Below are positions 1 to 9,218 of a DNA stretch of 64,000 nt, piece by piece; within the stretch, counting starts at the first letter, position 1; each line of letters starts with the position of its first letter. Under the pieces are notes generated by a model. It saw only the letters and a program-made list of their open reading frames with translations, did not search any database and was not told the DNA's origin. Both the position numbers and the translations under genes were made by a program. Origin of the DNA: Leucaena leucocephala. Lineage: Eukaryota > Streptophyta > Magnoliopsida > Fabales > Fabaceae. Location of the stretch: positions 29,843,001-29,907,000 of the forward strand of contig CM073519.1 in assembly GCA_037074615.1 (NCBI GenBank), written 5' to 3'.

Positions 1-682
1 ATCCCTATCATGTTTGAATTTGAAATTCAAATTGATAGAATATCTCAAATTTGTTTGATGAGAATAAATCAAATATAGTTCAGTCTCATCTTTATTTAAA
101 GTTAAATAAATAGGTAATTAAATCTGTGGGACGGTTTTAATATTATTTATTTAATTAGTTTCTTATAAAATTATACAATATATGATATTGTATTATTTTT
201 CGGAATTAATATAAGATTAACTCCTAAAATCCTTTTCGGTTAGGGAAAACGCAGAGCATCCTATATATCTAATATTAGGAGCTACGTTTTGGAAGAGACA
301 CACACATAGAACACAGAAAGGCCGAAGGGGACTCTGCAAAAGGTTTGCAGATAAGAAACTGCCGAAATAGAGACGGAGAGGACGAACTCTTGAGAAAGCC
401 CTGGAGGGACAAGAGACGCTAGCACGTCGTTCGTGGTTGAAAAGCTGTTTGTGTGGATACCAGTAGAGGAAGCCGACCTGAGTCGTCGACTTCTTGTGAT
501 CAGAAAGGGAGCACGAGCCGCAGAGAGAAGCTGTGAACGTCGTGACCGAAAGCTGTGGAAGTCGCTGAGACACACTGAGAGTAATGCTTCTTCCCACTTG
601 ACTTAAACACATATGGTAGATCCTGGCAAGGAATGAAAAATTTTTAAGATAATTTCCGCTGCATGTCTTTCAATTCCTTACA
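1..682 (+). repeat. 3' part of a TG...CA LTR (same family as the solo LTR at 34277-35999), cut by the window edge
   Basis: This stretch matches 35281-35999 almost base for base, including the shared GA- and CpG-richer section and the common terminus ending in TTCCTTACA at 682. The first ~1 kb of the LTR lies left of the window, so the target duplication cannot be checked. It keeps more CpG dinucleotides than the 35281-35999 copy, which suggests a younger insertion. It sits inside the long-LTR segment that resumes at 683. The family is probably Ty1-copia (TGTTGGAA start), but no coding region is attached here to prove it. Confidence 0.75.
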
Positions 683-964
683 GAAGTCCTGTATAAAAAG
701 TTATTCCCATAACAGTGAAGTTTGACAGGAGTTTGATAACACCTGTGATCCGATAATGGAACTTATCGGTATGTGAGCCTAGATAGAATGAGATCATATG
801 ACCACATATATAGGCCTATGCTAACACCAAAAAGGGAACAAAACCCAGGGTACCAGTCCATCAGTAGAAGGGGTCATTGTCCAGAAAAGGTGTGAAATTA
901 CAAAACTGACCCTGGATGCCTAGATTATACTAGAGATGGGTGGAGGGCATTTTGATCATCTGGG
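683..964 (+). repeat. Fragment of a long Tekay-like LTR (C1), left of the Athila insertion
   Basis: The part from about 870 to 964 aligns with the U3 of the other long LTRs, for example 8250-8335, with the shared text around 'ccctggatgcctagattatac'. It continues at 7300 after the Athila element. The part from 683 to about 860 is more diverged and only weakly similar to the equivalent part of LTR 37218-39625. The last five bases, CTGGG (960-964), are the target duplication of the Athila insertion. Confidence 0.65.
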
Positions 965-2421
965 TGATGAATCCCTATTTTATCATATTATTTTCTATCT
1001 ATTTAAGGAGATTTATCATGATTAATAGATATTATTATAATTATTTTGGTTATTTTGTGCCTTAGTTGACTATATGAATTAAATAACTAAAAATGTCATT
1101 TTCGTGTATTTTTACTAATTTTATTATCACACTGGTATGCACGAAGATATTTTTACCTTTTATGACTTTCAGGAAGAATAGTAAATAATTAATAGCCCAC
1201 AAAAGAGGAGCCAATCACAAGTCAAGATTCAAAGCAAGAGGATAAATATTAGTTATATCTTATCTCTGATTCCTTATATTATATCATATATCATTTGAAT
1301 TGATTCAAAGATAATTTATCAATATCTAACATTTGAATCTAATTAAAGGATAATGATAAATATGTTATCTTTTCCTATTAATTGTTTTATCTCTTTTATC
1401 CTATTACTTTTTATTTGAATTGTTTATAGGATATTTGAGTTTAAAAATATTATCTCTGGAGATATTAGAAAAGATGATAGCTTGAAAGGATATTGAAGAT
1501 AAATAGAGATTATCATTATCTCTTGAAGAGCCAATCAGTGAAGAGACTTACATCAAACAGGATTCACTCCCAAAGGCTATATAAAGGAACCCAAGGCTTC
1601 TCCATTCAACACACCAATCACCACCATCACAATCATCTTCTTCATCTCTTCCACAATTCCACCATTTTCCTTTTAAGTTCTTGAGGAAAGATATAGTGGC
1701 TTGAGTTTCTGTGCTTTAGAGTTAGGAGTTGAACAATTTTATGTTTTGATATTTTCCTTTATAAAAATTTATGATTTCCTAGATTTAGGTTTTGAGATTT
1801 GTATATGTTGGACCTAGGGTTTCGATTGAGACATCTTTGTGATCAAACCCTTGTGATTTATTATTTCAATTTATGATTTGATATTCTTTATTTAATATCC
1901 TTAGTTTCCTCTTATAATTATTCATGCTGGATTCACATGATTAGTTATAGGATTTTCAATTGAATATCCATGTTAGAGGAACAAATCATTTATTGTTTAA
2001 TTTATCGCATGCTAAGTGGATCTTCACTAATCATTCTTGATACAATTGTATGCTAAATCTAGGTATAATTGTAGATTTTATAATTATGACCATGACGATT
2101 GTCTGAGATTTTGTATATTAGGGACTTAGTATATATAATTGTTATAACTCTAATATATTATTGAACAAAGATAGCCACGCATCAATCCTTGGGAACGTCC
2201 AACTTACTGGTAATCGTATCCTTTAAACTCTTTTACTTTCTTGCAATTATTGCTTTAATTAAACTGAATATTCTTCTCTACCCATATTTATTCCTTAATC
2301 ACTTTAATTAATCATAATCAAGCTACGCATTGACTCCGCCTTGAGATTGACCTAGGGTTAGCTCTTATACACATAGGGTTAAAACTAGTAATTAATTTGA
2401 GGGCTAAGACAAGCGATATCA
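965..2421 (+). repeat. Athila-type 5' LTR
   Basis: It starts TGATGAATCC and ends GATATCA, followed five bases later by the primer binding site. It is near-identical to 5859-7299. It contains the core promoter (TATA box at 1578) and a 63-codon open frame (1493-1684) that overlaps the promoter and is probably not a protein gene. It carries 16 bp (about 2042-2057) that are missing from the 3' copy. Confidence 0.9.
1578..1585 (+). promoter_or_regulatory. TATA box of the Athila 5' LTR
   Basis: TATATAAA is followed by a CA-rich start region in the LTR. The same box lies at 6472-6479 in the 3' LTR. Transcription would start about 30 bp downstream, near 1610. Confidence 0.65.
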
Positions 2422-2426
2422 AATTT

Positions 2427-2444
2427 TGGCGCCGTTGCCGGGGA
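2427..2444 (+). other. Primer binding site, tRNA-Asp type
   Basis: TGGCGCCGTTGCCGGGGA, 18 bases, begins five bases after the 5' LTR. This is the known primer site of the Athila/Tat branch and pairs with the 3' end of tRNA-Asp. It marks the element as Athila-type and fixes the plus orientation. Confidence 0.92.
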
Positions 2445-2639
2445 GTCAATTCCCTTGGTTCTTGATTTCTTATTGTGATTTTTTTTAATTATTCATATTT
2501 TCTTTGTTTCCTTCTCTAAATCATATTTTGTCTTGGTTTAACAATCATAATCAATATAATCCTAATCTAATAATGCAGTCCCAATCTTTTACATGTTATA
2601 ATATTTCAAGGGATAAGACAAGAGCACAAATATCATCCT

Positions 2640-2859
2640 TTGCACAAAATATTCATGAATCTTTTGTTGAATATTGGGATTGATTCTAATACATCCTGCA
2701 CGAGTACCCGCATCACCAAATACCTGATGAATACCTCATACTATACTTCCACAAGGGATTGAAAGAGCAGGACCGAAAAATAATAGATGGTGCAACGGGA
2801 GGAGATTTGTTGGACTTAAATGTAGACGGGGGGCTTGGGAATTTCTTAGATCATTTGTC
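2640..2859 (+). pseudogene. Athila gag, N-terminal remnant
   Basis: The forward frame from about 2640 to 2830 reads as the conserved Athila gag core: an ESFVEYW-like start, then PHHQIPDEYLILYFHKGL, then DRKIIDGATGG. The known family has the same order of a YW motif, CPHH, a YFYEGL-like motif and DAASGG. Two in-frame stops lie near 2680. A one-base shift in the run of six G near 2830 moves the frame to that of the downstream open frame. The usual first ~100 codons of gag are missing, because the primer site lies only 200 bp upstream. The gag start has therefore been deleted. Confidence 0.75.
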
Positions 2860-3609
2860 ATGAGTAACCAACAATACATGGCTCAATTACCACCTCAACT
2901 ATATCATGAACCGTCCTCCCCAACACATAAACCCTACTTTGAGCCTCCATTTACTACATATGTTCCAATCCAAGACCCTTATAACAAGAATGATGATATG
3001 ACATTAGTTCTTAAAGGTATATCAGATATGACCTCTGCTGTCACAGGTGTAACTTCTCAACTCTCAAACTTGTCATCCCTATTTGATATAGAGAAATCTA
3101 GTACGGATGCCAAACTTGACAAGCTAGCCTCAGGTTGTGCTACCTTAGATAGTAAGTATGATAATGTATCAACTTATGTGACTCAATTGACTAACTCTAT
3201 AAATGAGCAACAAGCGAAGAATGGAGGGATCATCCCTTCTAATACTGTCATCAATCCTAGATCCTTAGATGCTATCACACTGAAAGGTGGCAAAAAGGTA
3301 GGATTCTTAGAAAATGATGATGTGACAAACACTACTGAGGATATCATTGAAGATACTACTGAACACATCCATGAGCACACCACTAAAGGTGTGGAAGACG
3401 TTACTGAACATATCCCTGAAGAGCCTAGGCAATCAGCAAGTTTGAAAGAGAAAGAACTACTCAAGAAAGATGAGGCTACTCAAGTAGAGACTCCCACAAC
3501 CATCAGTAAAGAGGTAAGTATTCCTTTCCCTAAATCTTATGCAATGAGTAAGAGAACTGCTAATAAAGAACAGGACAAGGAGATTTATGACTTGTTTAGC
3601 AAACTTTAG
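2860..3609 (+). CDS. Athila gag, C-terminal part (249-codon open frame)
   Basis: This is the largest open frame in the element. It continues the gag frame after the shift near 2830, starting MSNQQYMAQ, which matches the usual gag segment after the conserved core. The middle is a coiled-coil-like stretch (residues ~45-110, spaced L/I/V). Residues ~150-190 are acidic and repetitive, with iterations of an (E)DxTEHI-like unit. The end is rich in K and E and terminates DLFSKL followed by TAG. The next codons, VNIPLLELL, carry on the same frame and belong to the same polyprotein in known Athila elements, so the TAG is probably a nonsense mutation that replaced a glutamine codon. No zinc knuckle is visible. 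Function as a capsid-like protein is inferred from the family and is unlikely to be active. Confidence 0.6.
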   Translation: MSNQQYMAQLPPQLYHEPSSPTHKPYFEPPFTTYVPIQDPYNKNDDMTLVLKGISDMTSAVTGVTSQLSNLSSLFDIEKSSTDAKLDKLASGCATLDSKYDNVSTYVTQLTNSINEQQAKNGGIIPSNTVINPRSLDAITLKGGKKVGFLENDDVTNTTEDIIEDTTEHIHEHTTKGVEDVTEHIPEEPRQSASLKEKELLKKDEATQVETPTTISKEVSIPFPKSYAMSKRTANKEQDKEIYDLFSKL

Positions 3610-4440
3610 GTAAATATTCCATTGTTAGAATTACTTAAAGGCATGCCTAGAGTTGCTAAATTTATCAAAGACCTGTGTACCCATAAACATCGGTTTAGCC
3701 CAAATCAAAGAGTCCAAGGTTCTTCTAATGTCTCTACCCTTTTTAAACCTAAACTTCTAATTAAATGCCAAGATCCAGTGGCTTTTATAATTCCTTGTAC
3801 TATTGGGAAAATACATATTAATAAGGCTTTATTAGATCAAGGAGTAGCTATTAATGTTATGCCTACAATTCATGATGATGAAAATGAGGGTGCTAGTAAG
3901 GATGCGGTGTTATCATGTGATTTGCCACTCGATAAAGAAATAATTACTGATGATTATATTTCAATTTCTCATGTTGAAGTTAAGGGTCTTACTGAAGGAA
4001 ATCTTATTGATTGTATTGGATGTGAGAAATACTTGTGTTCTTATATGTCTTATAGAGTTCTCACATCTGGTGTTTTGATTACTAATATTGCAAGCTTGAT
4101 GGCTTTTCATGGTTTTAAGTACTTTGATTCTTGTCCCATACTTGGAGTTGGAAAAGGTGCTGCTTGTGGTTTGTTGAATTTCTTGCAGGAATCTCACTTA
4201 GGAGGATTTTATGGTGATCACCATACTCCCTATATTGTGGCGCCTCCACAAATTGACCCCGAGCCACCACCCCAAATATTTAGAGAAAGCTATGTAGAGA
4301 AGGTACACTTACATAAAAGCATGTTCCTAATCATAGATGAGAATATCAATTTTAAGACCCCTAAACGTCATAAAGGCACCAGGTTGTCTCTTGCCTTATC
4401 TTATTCTTCTAAATATCCTGGGCTTTATTATTTGAGATAA
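3610..4440 (+). pseudogene. Athila gag-protease junction plus unrecognised C-terminal extension
   Basis: It reads in the same frame as the upstream open frame, after one TAG stop, and has no ATG of its own at the start. Residues 1-80 carry the known Athila block: VNIPLLELL, then PRVAKFIKDLCT, then PVAFIIPCTIG. The protease site LLDQGVAINVMP follows. The usual motif is D-L-G-A-S, so the active-site triplet reads D-Q-G here and is probably inactive. The following ~170 residues, with several cysteines and a PPQIDPEPPPQ stretch, do not look like reverse transcriptase and I do not recognise them. The frame stops at 4440 just before a GTGTGGGGGAGGG purine run typical of this lineage. It may be filler from a deletion that removed pol, or a captured sequence. 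Confidence 0.6.
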
Positions 4441-5858
4441 GTGTGGGGGAGGGACAATACCAGTAGTAAAAGGTAGATTTATTGCTTTATGTCTTTTAAC
4501 AATTTTCTAGAATAGGTTGCATTTTAAAGATTTCTTAGTTTTATGTTAGTTTTTCTTTGAATAAAATATCCTCTTTTAGCACATGACTCTTTAACCATCT
4601 CCTTGCTCCCTCTGATATATGCCTTAATGCTGCATTGAGGACAACATATGATTTAAGTATGAGGGAGAGAATGAATTTTATTGATTGTCTGGAAGCTCTT
4701 GAAAATGCCTATTTTTCAAACATTTTCCACACTTATACTTCTAAACACTCATGTTTCAAATTAAAATATCATCTTGATTACACTGATACAAGTATGAATC
4801 TTTCAATTTCATTGTTGATTGTGATAGTTCAGTTAATTAATATTCTAAGAGTTATCCTAGAAACATATAATGTAATGCATTGAGAATAGTTGAAGTCTTC
4901 AGTGAGGCTCTGTGAATAGAAATGAAGAGAGATAACCATGTTGGAAGGATTCTCGGCCTTAAATTCCTAAATTGAGTGAGTACCTCCTATACTAATTTCT
5001 CTTTAGAACTTGTCTTAGTTCTTTTATCTGTTGTCTAACTCATGTGCAATTCTTTAAAATGATTAAGGTCATCATATTCTAAACCTTTTTTATCCCAAAC
5101 ACAAGCCCATTACATATTATATCCCTAGTCACCCCCTTTGAGCCCATCACTTTTCTTTTTCCATCATAGAAAGTCATATATGCATCAACATCTTCTTGAA
5201 ATAAAATTTTTATTCATGTCAGAAAATCATTATTATTGAAATATTGTGTTATATCTTTTATATATAAGGTGCCAAAAAAAAGAAAAAGAAAAAAAACAAA
5301 GAAAAGAGAAAAAGAGAGAGAGAGAGAAAAGAGAAATAAAGAAGGCACTATTATCACATCTTATTAGCACAATTATTACCTATACATCTCTTATGACATG
5401 AATTCATGATATACATTCATTATTACATGCATATACTACTTTCTATTCTTCATATTCCATTTCACTTGGCCTATTTCCAATATTACAAGCTTATAAAGTC
5501 CTCTTGATTAAAGAATGCACATGTAACTGACGATGGAGACTTAAAACTTTTACAAGCCTATGGTAGGGTCTAGTATAAGCAGGATTGAGTGAAAGAACCC
5601 GTAAAAGGTGAGATTAGTGAAATGAATATATCCCTGAGTGCGCTCTCTTCTATCTTATTCCTCTGTCTTAATTGTATTCATAGAGACTAATCACGTTGCA
5701 TTTGTTATTATGTGACCAGGTTGACTTGAAGGATTTGATTGATTTAATTATCACTTTCATGTTCGAATTTGTTTGGTTTCTCTACTTGTTTTTAATGTTT
5801 ATAAAGATGTTCTTTATTGCTTTGCCTAGGAGTACAAAGGTTTAAGTGTAGGGGAATT
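4441..5858 (+). other. Athila internal 3' non-coding region
   Basis: No gene is seen in this 1.4 kb. The 82-codon open frame at 4635-4883 has no recognisable motif. Between about 5270 and 5336 there is a run of A and G only, broken by a few other bases, ending in a GA microsatellite. The last bases before the 3' LTR (GTGTAGGGGAATT, ending 5858) are purine-rich and are the likely polypurine tract for plus-strand priming. Confidence 0.6.
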
Positions 5859-7299
5859 TGATGAATCCCTATTTTATCATATTATTTTCTATCTATTTAA
5901 GGAGATTTATCATGATTAATAGATATTATTATAATAATTATGGTTATTTTGTGCCTTAGTTGACTATATGAATTAAATAACTAACAAGGTCATTTTCGTG
6001 TATTTTTACTAATTTTATTATCACATTGGTATACACGAAGATATTTTTACCTTTTATGACTTTCAGGAAGAATAGGAAATAATTAATAGCCCATAAAAGA
6101 GGAGCCAATCACAAGTCAAGATTCAAAGCAAGAGGATAAATATTAGTTATATCTTATCTCTGATTCCTTATATTATATCATATATCATTTGAATTGATTC
6201 AAAGATAATTTATCAATATCTAACATTTGAATCTAATTAAAGGATAATGATAAATATGTTATCTTTTCCTATTAATTGTTTTATCTCTTTTATCCTATTA
6301 CTTTTTATTTGAATTGTTTATAGGATATTTGAGTTTAAAACTATTATCTCTGGAGATATTAGAAAAGATGATAGCTTGAAAGAATATTGAAGATAAATAG
6401 AGATTATCATTATCTCTTGAAGAGCCAATCAGTGAAGAGACTTACATCAAACAGGATTCACTCCCAAAGGCTATATAAAGGACCCCAAGGCTTCTCCATT
6501 CAACACACCAATCACCACCATCACAATCATCTTCTTCATCTCTTCCACAATTCCACCATTTTCCCTCTAAGTTCTTGAGGAGAGATGTAGTGGCTTGAGT
6601 TTCTATGCTTTAGAGTTAGGAGTTGAACAATTTTACGTTTTGATCTTTTCCTTTATACAAATTTATGATTTCCTAGATTTAGGTTTTGAGATTTGTATAT
6701 GTTGGACCTAGGGTTTCGATTGAGACATCTTTGTGATCAAACCCTTGTGATTTATTATTTCAATTTATGATTTGATATTGTTTATTTAATATCCTTAGTT
6801 TCCTCTTATAATTATTCATCCTGGATTCACATGATTAGTTATAGGATTTTCGATTGAATATCCATGTTGGAGGAACAAATCATTTATTGTTTAATTTATC
6901 GCATGCTAAGTGGATCTTCACTAATCATTCTTGATCTAGGTATAATTATAGATTTTATGATTATGACCATGACGATTGTCTGGGATTTTGCATATTAGGG
7001 ACTTAGTATATATAATTGTTATAACTATAATATATTACTGAACAATGATAGCCACGCATCAATCCTTGGGAACATCCAACTTACTGGTAATCGTATCCTT
7101 TAAACTCTTTTACTTTCTTGCAATTATTGCTTTAATTAAACTGAATATTCTTCTCTACCCATATTTATTCCTTAATCACTTTAATTAATCATAATCAAGC
7201 TTCGCATTGACTCCGCCTTGAGATCGACCTAGGGTTAGCTCCTATACACATAGGGTTAAAACTAGTAATTAATTTGAGTGCTAACGACAAGTGACATAA
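5859..7299 (+). repeat. Athila-type 3' LTR
   Basis: This is the near-identical partner of 965-2421. It has the same TATATAAA box at 6472-6479 and the same 63-codon frame at 6387-6578. It lacks 16 bp present in the 5' copy, and its last two bases read AA where the 5' copy has CA. It is followed by the CTGGG target duplication. Confidence 0.9.
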
Positions 7300-7535
7300 C
7301 TGGGATAGGCTAAAAATTTGGCACATGGAATAAATATGATTAGTTGATCCAGTATATGCCCTGAGGCAGTACAAAGAGGGGTGAAATGACAATTATGCCC
7401 TTAGGGTTAGTATAGTGCAAGAAAGGACACCAAGGGTATTTTGGTTATTTTCCAAGGGATGGATAGTAGATAAATCTTTAGTATATCATTGTCAATGGTA
7501 TGAGAAACCTAGACATTAATTTTTAGGACAAAATA
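7300..7535 (+). repeat. Fragment of long LTR C1 between two insertions
   Basis: It continues the U3 sequence interrupted at 964 and is close to 8325-8560. It ends with AAATA (7531-7535), the target duplication of the solo LTR that follows. Confidence 0.75.
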
Positions 7536-8834
7536 TGTCATATCCCCAATTTTCTGACCTGATGTACCTGTACAGTTTATCTGTAATAGATATAAGATTC
7601 TTGGAATAAACTGTATCAGATTGCAAAAAGAAATGGAAGGATTAATAACTAAGAAAAGAATAGGGACCAAAATGCAAATTGAAAAGTTTGAAGACAAAAA
7701 GTTGAAGTAGAAATAAAAAGAGGGACCTAAATGCAATTAATGGAAAGTTCAGGGACTAAAGTGCAATTATTCAAAAGTTAAGGGACCTAAATGTAAATAT
7801 GGAAAAGTTGAGCCAAAACAGGCCAAAAATGCCGGAATCAGATCAGACCCAAATTTTACCAGTAGATAGACAAAAATATTCCGGTCAGTTTAACGCAACA
7901 CAGAATTTTGATTTGAGGTCCCGATTAATTGATATAAATTCCTGAAGTCAGAAGGAATTATTGCAGTATTTTTGAGATCTCATAATTAGATGAGACTTTA
8001 TAGAAAATTCATATATTTAATATATGAATTTATAAAATTGACAGAATTAGAAAAGGAATCCTGTAGAAGCCATACGGGATTTTACAGTGAAATAAAATAC
8101 CCAATAAATATGATCGGGAGAGTTGTACAGTGAATTGGGCCATGAAGGCAATATAAGCAATAAGGCCATAATAAGGCCCAAATGACACCATCATGAGCCC
8201 ATTAAGGTGACTGGACAGTTATATGGGCCACAGGCCAGAGTAGTCCAGGAAAAGTACAAAATTACGAAAATGTCCCTCGATGCCTATACTGTACCAGTGA
8301 TGGATGGAGGTCATTTTGGTCATTATGGATAGGCCAAAAACGTGGTACATAGTATAAATATGATTATATAGAGTCAATATATGCCCTGAGGCAGTGTAAA
8401 GAGGTGTGAAATGATGATTTTGCCCTTAGGGTTAGTACAGCACAGGAAAGGACACTAAGAGTATTTTGGTTATTTTTTTAAGGAATGGATGGCAGATAAA
8501 TATTCAATATATCATTTTCAATGATATGAGAAGCCTAAATATTGATTTCCAGGACATAATACATATCCTGATATATTATAAAAAAATTCAGAACAGAAAA
8601 CAGTCTGGTTGTTGTGAAACTGCTCCGATCGGTACCGGATTGGACTGAAATTTTTTCAGAACCTTCTTGACATGGGCAGCACGCCACCTAACCCTCTTAG
8701 GTGTCCCATGAGCTGTCCCACATGATGTCATAATTGTTCTTTTATGAAAAAGTTAAATCCAAGATTAAATGTGAGCCTTTAGATCAAATAGTAACCAAAT
8801 CAATCTTGGCCATCCATTTCAACCCAAATTTCTC

Positions 8835-8842
8835 TATAAATA
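8835..8842 (+). promoter_or_regulatory. TATA box of long LTR
   Basis: TATAAATA follows a C/T-rich lead-in. The equivalent box is found in each long LTR: 11023-11030, 23992-23999 and 38485-38492 on plus; 21533-21540, 30919-30926, 32407-32414, 42599-42606, 47090-47097, 57563-57570 and 59147-59154 on minus. Its constant position relative to the conserved leader supports a promoter role. Confidence 0.7.
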
Positions 8843-8870
8843 CCCCCCTATTCAGATCACTTCGGCATGC

Positions 8871-9218
8871 ATGGTGAACCATAGGGAAACTCTTGCAAAA
8901 TTTCCATTCAACCAAGAAAGAAGCAACCAAAGTGAAGTAACAAGTAAGGTAATCATCTCCCTTGATCTTGAGCTTTGTTCTAGTAGGTTAGCTCATGGTT
9001 TTCAGGGGTTTTCATGCTATATTTCCCTTATGGTTACTGCTGGAAGTGCTGCTCATATGTGGTTAAAATATGAGTTTTATGTTATGGATAGTTTAGACAA
9101 GCTTAAACAAGCTAGAATCAAGTGGTATAAGCTTGTGAATTCAAGTATGTTTGGATTTAGGGTTTTGTGTTCTTGCTGGTACTGTACGTGGTACTGTTCA
9201 TATGATGGAATTTCATGA
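8871..9218 (+). CDS. Leader open frame of the long LTR (115 codons), hypothetical
   Basis: It starts about 30 bp after the TATA box, so it would be the first AUG frame of an LTR transcript. It begins MVNHRETLAKFPFNQ and is rich in W, Y and C near its end. The frame is kept in the copy at 30544-30891 with three residue changes, and its last ~90 codons stay open in an older copy at 11134-11406. It resembles no family I know. Because a donor-like GGTAATC interrupts it at codon ~27, the frame may be intronic and not translated. Coincidental conservation between young LTRs is the simplest explanation. Confidence 0.25.
   Translation: MVNHRETLAKFPFNQERSNQSEVTSKVIISLDLELCSSRLAHGFQGFSCYISLMVTAGSAAHMWLKYEFYVMDSLDKLKQARIKWYKLVNSSMFGFRVLCSCWYCTWYCSYDGIS

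Larger units (their letters stand above)
965..7299 (+). mobile_element. Full-length non-autonomous Athila-type Ty3-gypsy retrotransposon
   Basis: Two direct LTRs (965-2421 and 5859-7299) flank a 3.4-kb internal region. The element has a tRNA-Asp-type primer binding site, a purine-rich tract before the 3' LTR and a perfect 5-bp target duplication CTGGG (960-964 and 7300-7304). The LTRs look about 97-98% alike by eye and differ by a 16-bp indel, so the insertion is fairly recent. The internal region encodes only degenerate gag and protease-like sequence. Reverse transcriptase, RNase H and integrase are absent, so it must have depended on enzymes from another element. It is inserted inside long LTR C1. 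Confidence 0.9.

Noticed and set aside
217..612. 131-codon frame on minus (and the similar 35491-35925)
   Set aside because: Both lie antisense in the GC-richer part of the same LTR family and have no known motif. The length follows from base composition.
1493..1684. 63-codon frame with a histidine run, present in both Athila LTRs
   Set aside because: It spans the TATA box, so it could not be translated from the LTR promoter as a whole. The two copies are identical by descent.
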